Below, piece after piece: positions 57,096 through 64,000 of a stretch of 64,000 nucleotides of DNA. How positions within the stretch are numbered: position 1 is the first letter of the stretch; each line of letters begins with the position of its first letter. The notes under the pieces were generated by a model. The model was given only the letters and a program-made list of their open reading frames with translations. It was not told the origin of the DNA and made no database searches. This DNA comes from Maratus speciosus (lineage: Eukaryota > Arthropoda > Arachnida > Araneae > Salticidae), in assembly GCA_963932465.1 (NCBI GenBank), contig OZ010794.1, forward strand, positions 440,201,502 through 440,265,501. Direction: 5' to 3'. The position numbers and the translations under genes were made by a program.

Positions 57096-58239
57096 GTATA
57101 ATTTAACAGTGATATTTTAACCATTTATTAGCATTTTTGCCATTATAAGTTAAGATTTATAATAATTTAAGGTTTGATTAATTATAAGTTTAAAAATAAT
57201 AAAGTTTTGTTCGGAATTTTGGATTATAATCACGAACACTTCTATAATGAAATATCTGACGGGTGTCATTTAAGCGAGTGTATCGGATAATTGGGAATCT
57301 ACTCTAATGATAATCTTTTTTGCTTAAAATTAGATTGCGTTATACTGATAGTGTAAATTAGAATTACAGTTCAGTAGATTAACCTTTTCCTGTCGGATTA
57401 GAAAGCTGAAAAATTTCTTATTTGCAATGCTATTATTTTATTTTTTAAGGTAATTTAATGGGTATGTAATTGAATCACTGAATTACAAAACACTTATCCA
57501 ATTTATTTAAACTTTCTCAGGTAATACATTTAGAAAGGTTTATATCGATTATCTATTTAATCGGATCCTGTTTCATTGGATATTTTAAAGACTGGGAAAT
57601 TTGCAAAACTGTAGGGTTTTTATGGCGATAATTATTTCCAATAATGTGATATTTTATTTCTGGCAGAGAAGTTATATGATTTCAGGTTTTTTTTTTTTTT
57701 TTTTTCTAATCTGAATGCTTTATAATTAAATTAAGTAAAATTTAACGCACAGCAATAGTTAAAAATAATAATAATTTTGTATTAAAATTTTTATATTAAA
57801 CAATTTTTACTATATTTTGTGACCATTACAAGAAAATATATATTCTTGAATTAAGAAAGTTTCCGAAAAAAAAAAAAAAGAAAAAAGAAGGGAAAATATT
57901 TCTATAGGAACTATAAAGAAATCACCTTAACAATGTTTAATAATTAAATCATGCATGAGAATGCAAAATAAAGTTCAAGTAATTAAAAAATACACATAAA
58001 TTTTAATATAATAATTATAAATTTTATAATAATTATAAATTATTAACTGCAAACAGCAAATTTCAATTTCAGAGTTTTAGAATTAGACTGACAAAAATAA
58101 AATTACTGTAAAATCGTAAAGAACGCATAGTTAAAATAAATAAACAAATAAAATAAAATAAACAGAAAATGCTGTTATTTTTTATATTATAGAGGACAAA
58201 CGTATCTGACGTCATTTTGCGAATGGCAACACTTCACGA
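57096..58239. other. AT-rich non-coding stretch
   Basis: No gene. A fragment near 57265-57295 (cggataattgggaatctactc) resembles a pogo/Tigger end. T-run near 57686-57708. Confidence 0.4.
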
Positions 58240-58513
58240 TCAAATTTTGGTTTCGCTACTGCAATTTTTTAATCTTCTAACCATCGTACATTTTAATTTT
58301 TTACACCGTCGTATTTGAAAAAAAAATCTACTTCTCAAATGCACTATGTTTGAAAACTGTCTCTTAATTGACTGATTTATTACGTTTTTAAAAATAATTT
58401 TAAGCATCAATCTTTGTAATTTTTCTCTATCATGTGTGGACTCCATTACATAATAATAATAAACATTTTGAATATAAAGCAATACAAATCGTTCAGCATT
58501 TATTTCTGACTAA
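58240..58513. repeat. Local repeat unit A, left of the Helitron
   Basis: Aligns with 63205-63380 (tttttacaccg, tgactgatt-like, tttttaaaataattt, tttctctatc) and its last bases gttcagcatttat align with 63615. Together with units B and C right of the Helitron it forms an old tandem repeat of about 290 bases. Confidence 0.6.
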
Positions 58514-58559
58514 TCTTATACTATAATGCGAGCAAAAATTGTGTGTGTGTATGTATGTA

Positions 58560-61500
58560 AATTTTATCTTGAGAACGGCTCTAACGATTTTGATTAAATT
58601 TTACACCCTATCGTTTTCGGGCACGAAAAGACCATTGGGATGGTCTCGTGTTCGAGAAAATTCGATTAGTGGGTGATTTTGGGTCATAATGGGTCAGGGT
58701 CAAGCTAATTATATCTAAAGAACGGCTTAATCGATTTTGACCAAATTTTGTATCCAACCATTTTCGGGCACGAGAAGACTATTGGGCTAGGTCACGTGTT
58801 CGAGAAATTTCGATTTGTGGGTCATTTTTGGGTCACTGTGGGTCTAGCAATTTTTATCTAAAAAACGGCTCTAACGATTTTCACTAAACTCTATATTCTA
58901 CAGTTTTGGATTACGAGAAGACCATTTGGCTAAGTCACATGTTCGAGAAAAATGTTCGATTCACATGTTCGATTAGGGGGTCATTTTTGGGTCACCGTGG
59001 GTCAAGCTAAGTTTATCTAGATAACGGCTCTAACGATTTTGACGAAATTTTGCACCCTACTGTTTTCGGGCACGAAAAGACGATTGAGATGGGTCACGTG
59101 TTCGAGAAAATTCGATTAGTGGGTCATTTTGGGTCATAATGTGTTAGGGTCAAGCTAATTATATCTAGAGAACGGCTCAATCGATTTTGACTGAATTTTG
59201 TATCTAACCATTTTCGGGCACGAAAAGACCATTGGGATGGGTCTCATGTTCGAGAAAATTGGATTAATGTGTCATTTTGGGTCATAATGGGTCGGAGTCA
59301 AGCTAATTAGATCTAGAGAACGGCTCAATCGATTTTGACTAAATTTTGTATCTAACCATTTTCAGGCACGAAAAAAACCATTAGGATGGCTCTCGTGTTC
59401 GAGAAAATTCGATCAGTGGGACATTTTGGGTCATAATGGGTCAGGGTCAGGCTAATTATATCTAAAGAACGGCTCAATCGATTTTGACTAAATTTTGTAT
59501 CTAACCATTTTCGGGCACGAAAAGACCATTGGAATGAGTCACGTGTTGAGAAAATTCGATTAGTGGGTCATTTTTGGGTCACTGTGGGTCAAGCTATTTT
59601 TATCTAAACAACGGCTCTAACGATTTTTACTAAATTCTATATTCTACAGTTTTGGATTACGAGAAGACCATTAGGCTCACATGTTCAAGAAAATTCGATT
59701 AGTGGGTCATTTTTAGGTCACCGTGAGTCAATCTATCTAGATAATGGCTCTAACCATTTTGACGAAATTTTGCACCCTACTGTTTTCGGGCACGAAAAGA
59801 CCATTGGGATGGGTCTCGTGTTCAAGAAAATTCGATTAGTGGGTCATTTTGGGTCATAATGAGTCAGGGTCAAGCTAATTATATCTAAAGAACGGCTCAA
59901 TCGATTTGACTAAATTTTGTATCTAACCATTTTCGGGCACGCAAAGACCATTGGGATGGGTCACGTGTTCGAGAAAATTCGATTAGTGGGTCATTTTTGG
60001 GTCACTGTGGGTCAATTATTTTTATCTAAAAAACGGCTCTAACTATTTTCACTAAACTCTATATTCTACAGTTTTGGATTACGAGAAGACCATTGGGCTA
60101 AGTCACATGTTCGCGACAATTCGATTAGTGGGTCATTTTTGGGTCACCGTGGGTCAATCTAAGTTATCTAGATAACGGCTCTAACGATTTTGACGAAATT
60201 TTGCACCCTACTGTTTCGGCCACGAAAAGACCATTGGGATGGGTCTCGTGTTCGAGAAAATTAGATTAGTGGAGCATTTTGGGTCATAATGGGTCAGGGT
60301 CGAGCTAATTATATCTAGAGAACGGCTCAATGGATTTTGACTAAATTTTGTATCTAACAATTTTCGGGCACGAAAAGACCATTGGGATGGGTAACGTGTT
60401 CAAGAAAATTCGATTAGTGGGTCATTTTTAGGTCACCGTGGGTCCAGCTAAGTTTATCTAGATAATGGCTCTACTATTTTGAAGAAATTCTGTAAGCTAT
60501 TGTTTTCAGGCACAAAAAGACCATTGGGATGGGTCACGTGTTTGAGAAAATTCGATTAGTGGGTCATTATGAGTCAGGGTCAAGCTAATTACATCTAAAA
60601 ACGGCTGAAGAAATTTTCACATTTTTTTTAATATACGGCCGTTTCTGGTCATGAGATGACGTTTGGGCTAAGTAACATGTTCGAGAAAATTCAATTAGTG
60701 GGTCATTTTGGGTCACAATGGACCAGAGTCAAGCTAATTGAATCTAAAAACATGCTCAAAACATTTTGACCAAATTTTATATTATACCGTTTCTGGGCAT
60801 GAGAAGAGAATTGGGCTAAGTCACATGTTCGAGAAAATTCGATTAGTGGGTCATTTTGGGTCATAATGAGTCAGGGTCAAGCTAATTATATCTAAAGAAC
60901 GGCTCAATCGATTTGACTAAATTTTGTATCTAACCATTTTCGGGCACGAAAAGACCATTGGAATGGGTCACGTGTTGAGAAAATTCGATTAGTGGGTCAT
61001 TTTTGGGCCACTGTGTGTCAAGCTATTTTTATCTAAACAACGACTCTAACGATTTTTACTAAATTCTATATTCTACAGTTTTGGATTACGAGAAGACCAT
61101 TAGGCTCACATGTTCAAGAAAATTCGATTAGTGGGTCATTTTTAGGTCACCGTGAGTCAATCTATCTAGATAATGGCTCTAACCATTTTGACGAAATTTT
61201 GCACCCTACTGTTTTCGGGCACGAAAAGACCATTGGGATGGGTCTCGTGTTCAAGAAAATTCGATTAGTGGGTCATTTTGGGTCATAATGAGTCAGGGTC
61301 AAGCTAATTATATCTAAAGAACGGCTCAATCGATTTGACTAAATTTTGTATCTAACCATTTTCGGGCACGCAAAGACCATTGGGATGGGTCACGTGTTCG
61401 AGAAAATTCGATTAGTGGGTCATTTTTGGGTCACTGTGGGTCAATTATTTTTATCTAAAAAACGGCTCTAACTATTTTCACTAAACTCTATATTCTACAG

Positions 61501-63060
61501 TTTTTGATTACGAGAAGACCATTGGGCTAAGTCACATGTTCGCGACAATTCGATTAGTGGGTCATTTTTGGGTCACCGTGGATCAATCTAAGTTATCTAG
61601 ATAACGGCTCTAACGATTTTGACGAAATTTTGCACCCTACTGTTTTCGGCCACGAAAAGACCATTGGGATGGGTCTCGTGTTCGAGAAAATTAGATTAGT
61701 GGAGCATTTTGGGTCATAATGGGTCAGGGTCGAGCTAATTATATCTAGGGAACGGCTCAATCGATTTTGACTAAATTTTGTATCTAACAATTTTCGGGCA
61801 AGAAAAGACCATTGGGATGGGTAACGTGTTCAAGAAAATTCTATTAGTGGGTCATTTTTAGGTCACCGTGGGTCCAGCTAAGTTTATCTAGATAATGGCT
61901 CTACTATTTTGAAGAAATTCTGTAAGCTATTGTTTTCAGGCACAAAAAGACCATTGGGATGGGTCACGTGTTTGAGAAAATTCGATTAGTGGGTCATTAT
62001 GAGTCAGGGTCAAGCTAATTACATCTAAAAACGGCTGAAGAAATTTTTACATTTTTTTTAATGTACGGCCGTTTCTGGTCATGAGAGGACGTTTGGGCTA
62101 AGTCACATGTTCGAGAAAATTCAATTAGTGGGTCATTTTGGGTCACAATGGACTAGAGTCAAGCTAATTGAATCTAAAAACATGCTCAAAACATTTTGAC
62201 CAAATTTTATATTATACCGTTTCTGGGCATGAGAAGAGAATTGGGCTAAGTCACATGTTCGAGAAAATTCGATTAGTGGGTCATTTTGGGTCACAATGGG
62301 TCAGGGTCCAGCTAATTTTATCTAAAAACGGCTTAAACGATTTTGACTAAATTTTGTATTCTATCATTTTCGGGCTCCAGAAGACCATTGGGCTAGGTCG
62401 CATGTTCAAGAAAATTTTATTAGTGGGTCATTTTCGCTCACAATGGGTCAGGGTCAAGCTAATTGTATTTAAAAACGGCTTCAAAACATTTTGAAAACAT
62501 TTTGTATAATACCGTTTCCGAGCATGATAAGACCACTGGGCTGGGTCTCATGTTCAAGAAAATTCAATCAATGGGTCATTTTGGGTCCTAATGGATCAGG
62601 ATCAAGCTAAAAAACGGCTCAAAAGATTTTGACAAAACTTTGTACTACACCGTTTCTGGACAATATAAAACCAGTGGGCTGGGTCGCATGCTCAAGAAAA
62701 TTCTATTAGTGGGTCATTTTGGTGATAATGGGTCGGGGTCAAGCTAACGGCATCCATCTCAAAAATGTTCAAACAATTTTGACAATTTTTTTTTTGTTAA
62801 ACCGTTTCACAGAACAAAAAGACCATTGAAATAGCTCACACGTTCGATAAATTTCGGTTAGTGGTTTTTTGAATCAACGTGGGTCAAGCTTATTTTATCT
62901 AGAATATGACTAACGATTTTCACTAAATTTTGTATCCCATCGTTTTCAGGCTCGAGAAGACCATTGTATTAGGTCGCATGTTCGAAAAAATTCGATTAGT
63001 GCGTCATTTGGGTCACTATGTCTCAGGGTCAAGCTAATTGTATCTAAAACAGAAAGAATG
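58560..63060 (+). repeat. Satellite-like array of about 30 monomers of 140-155 bp inside the Helitron
   Basis: Each monomer contains atctaaagaacggct, aatcgattttgac, aaattttg, ttttcgggcacgaaaagacc, gtgttcgagaaaattcg and attagtgggtcatttt in this order. At least three recurrent variants are visible, named here by their middle parts: tatctaaccatttt, tattctacagttttggatta and gcaccctactgttttcggg. Later monomers (after 62280) are more diverged. Short frames in the array are not genes. Confidence 0.92.
59430..62289 (+). repeat. Higher-order duplication: two 1430-bp blocks within the array
   Basis: Block 59430-60859 and block 60860-62289 match monomer by monomer at a constant offset of 1429-1430 bases (for example tatctaaaca at 59601 and 61030, catgctcaaa at 60751 and 62181). 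Differences are a few scattered bases, far fewer than between adjacent monomers. Confidence 0.88.
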
Positions 63061-63104
63061 ATTTAGTGGGAATAATATATCGAGATAAACACAAAGCTAA
63101 TTTT

Positions 63105-63123
63105 GACCGAGCTTAGCTCGGTC
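63105..63123 (+). other. 3' terminal hairpin of the Helitron
   Basis: gaccgagc, loop tta, gctcggtc: a perfect 8-bp stem seven bases before the terminal CTAG. Confidence 0.9.
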
Positions 63124-63134
63124 ATTCCTGCTAG

Positions 63135-63720
63135 TTTTCCATAACGAAATAAAAACTTCTTCTAAAATAAATAAAAGAATAATGTTTAAAAAACACAAAT
63201 TTAACATATATGTAATCGAACAATTAAAATTTTTACACCGGCAAATAAGAAAAAAAAAAACCCTTTCAAATGAAATTTGTTTGCAAATTTGATTTCGGTG
63301 TACTGATTGTCTATTGTTTTTAAAATAATTTTCAAGCACGAAGTATTTTTATCTCTATCGCGTGGTGCTCGATTACGAAAGATTAATCTGTTTGCCCTTA
63401 ACCCCTTGAGGGGCGGTGGGATATATTATATCACACCTAAGTTTAATTAAAATTTGCACCAGAAACTTTTAACTAAATTTTACTTTTATAACTTTGAGGG
63501 AAAATAGTTGAATAATTGCTTTTCCTTATTTAGAAATAATTTTTTTCCAAATTTCCGGTGGGAATTCAGCATTACACTTGCTTGCCCCTCAAAGGGTTAA
63601 AACAATGTAAAGAGTTCAGCATTTTCTTACGGTTAATATTCCATTAAAAAAATTAAAACTTCCTCAATAAATAAAATAATATAAATATAACACAAATTTA
63701 ACATACATAAAATTAAACTT
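63135..63720. repeat. Local repeat units B and C, right of the Helitron
   Basis: Unit B (63135-63397) and unit C (from about 63610) share tccataacgaaataaaaact / tccattaaaaaaattaaaac, then cttc, aaataaa and cacaaatttaacata. A TTAA MITE separates them. Unit C crosses the position equivalent to the Helitron insertion without interruption. Confidence 0.65.
63402..63596. mobile_element. TTAA-flanked MITE (195 bp)
   Basis: ccccttgaggggc at the left mirrors gcccctcaaaggg at the right, with TTAA outside both ends (63398-63401, 63597-63600). It is the family whose reversed right part forms half of the chimeric element at 36266-36641. No coding content. Confidence 0.8.
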
Positions 63721-64000
63721 AAAGGACTGAAATGATGAGAATCAAAAAGGTTGCCGTAAGTAGCAAAATCTTGGATTAATGACTCTTAGTATGCGGCAAA
63801 TACGAAAATATCGCTTTTGTAAATTTCAGCTTTTTTGGTATTAGTGGGCAATCTAAAAAATATACTGCATGGAAGAAATTAAAGTTTCCAATAAAAAATA
63901 GTTTTCACCTATACACTGTAACCCGGTAAGTCCGGGTTCGATCCTCCAGTTTTTTGTTTTTTTTAAATACTAATTTTATATTAAAATATTTCAGCTAAAA
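63721..64000. other. Non-coding right edge with a small hairpin
   Basis: aacccggtaagtccgggtt (63920-63938) is a perfect 7-bp stem followed by gttcgatcc, a B-box-like phrase. No tRNA fold can be built around it. Nothing else is seen. Confidence 0.4.

Larger units (their letters stand above)
58514..63134 (+). mobile_element. Non-autonomous Helitron, 4621 bp, filled with tandem repeats
   Basis: It starts TC (tcttatactataatgcgagc) after an A and ends with a perfect 8-bp-stem hairpin gaccgagcttagctcggtc (63105-63123), seven bases, then CTAG followed by T. TC start, 3' hairpin, CTRR end and A/T insertion without duplication are the Helitron signature. No Rep/helicase frame is present, so it would rely on a protein supplied in trans. 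Nearly all of the interior is the tandem array listed next. Confidence 0.88.

Noticed and set aside
61593..62350. Short frames inside the Helitron array
   Set aside because: Frames follow the tandem monomers and are not conserved between monomers.
63918..63955. tRNA-like ggttcgatcc phrase with a hairpin
   Set aside because: No acceptor stem, D arm or anticodon arm can be placed around it, and the T arm does not pair.

Overview
This is eukaryotic, AT-rich arthropod DNA. The only host-gene piece I can defend is a protein-coding first exon of a big brain (BIB)-type aquaporin on the minus strand at 30763-31169. The style of the retroelements (BEL/Pao polyprotein with an N-terminal DUF1759-like Gag, Tc1 DD34E transposase, R1/LOA/I-type LINE with RNase H) and the very high transposon load suggest an arachnid, most likely a spider. 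The species assignment is inference from family resemblance, not proof.

Layout. 1-1500: low-complexity DNA with three degenerate copies of a local repeat. About 1500-7567: nearly complete LINE (ORF1 intact, ORF2 with one frameshift), followed directly by a 5'-truncated second copy (about 7570-9782). 9.8-24 kb: intergenic or intronic AT-rich DNA with dispersed repeats, a 31-bp minisatellite, a TA-flanked foldback MITE, two TTAA-flanked MITEs and a TTA-flanked Harbinger-like element. 24-30.5 kb: a hAT-like element (8-bp TSD) with a TTAA MITE inside it, an intact Tc1 transposon (TA TSD, 27-bp TIRs), and a 2-kb TIR element carrying a tRNA-derived SINE. 30.7-33.5 kb: BIB exon, a degenerate repeat array overlapping its start codon, and a candidate core promoter with a TTAA MITE just upstream. 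33.8-44.6 kb: Tigger/pogo-like, TA-flanked and foldback elements, several nested, plus a chimeric TTAA element. 44966-51365: an intact, very young BEL/Pao LTR retrotransposon with LTRs that look identical. 52-56 kb: a TA-flanked element and two nested hAT-like elements. 58514-63134: a non-autonomous Helitron filled with about 30 tandem monomers, including a recent 1430-bp higher-order duplication; a neighbouring repeat copy preserves its empty site.

How the parts work together. Minus-strand transcription of BIB would start near 32.75 kb or upstream, cross the repeat array, splice out of exon 1 at 30763/30762 and continue leftwards. No second BIB exon was recognised, so the first 30.7 kb is best read as a transposon-filled intron or intergenic DNA. 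The elements able to act on their own are the BEL/Pao element and the Tc1 element, both with open frames; the LINE is damaged in ORF2. Nearly everything else is non-autonomous and would depend on enzymes supplied from elsewhere in the genome.
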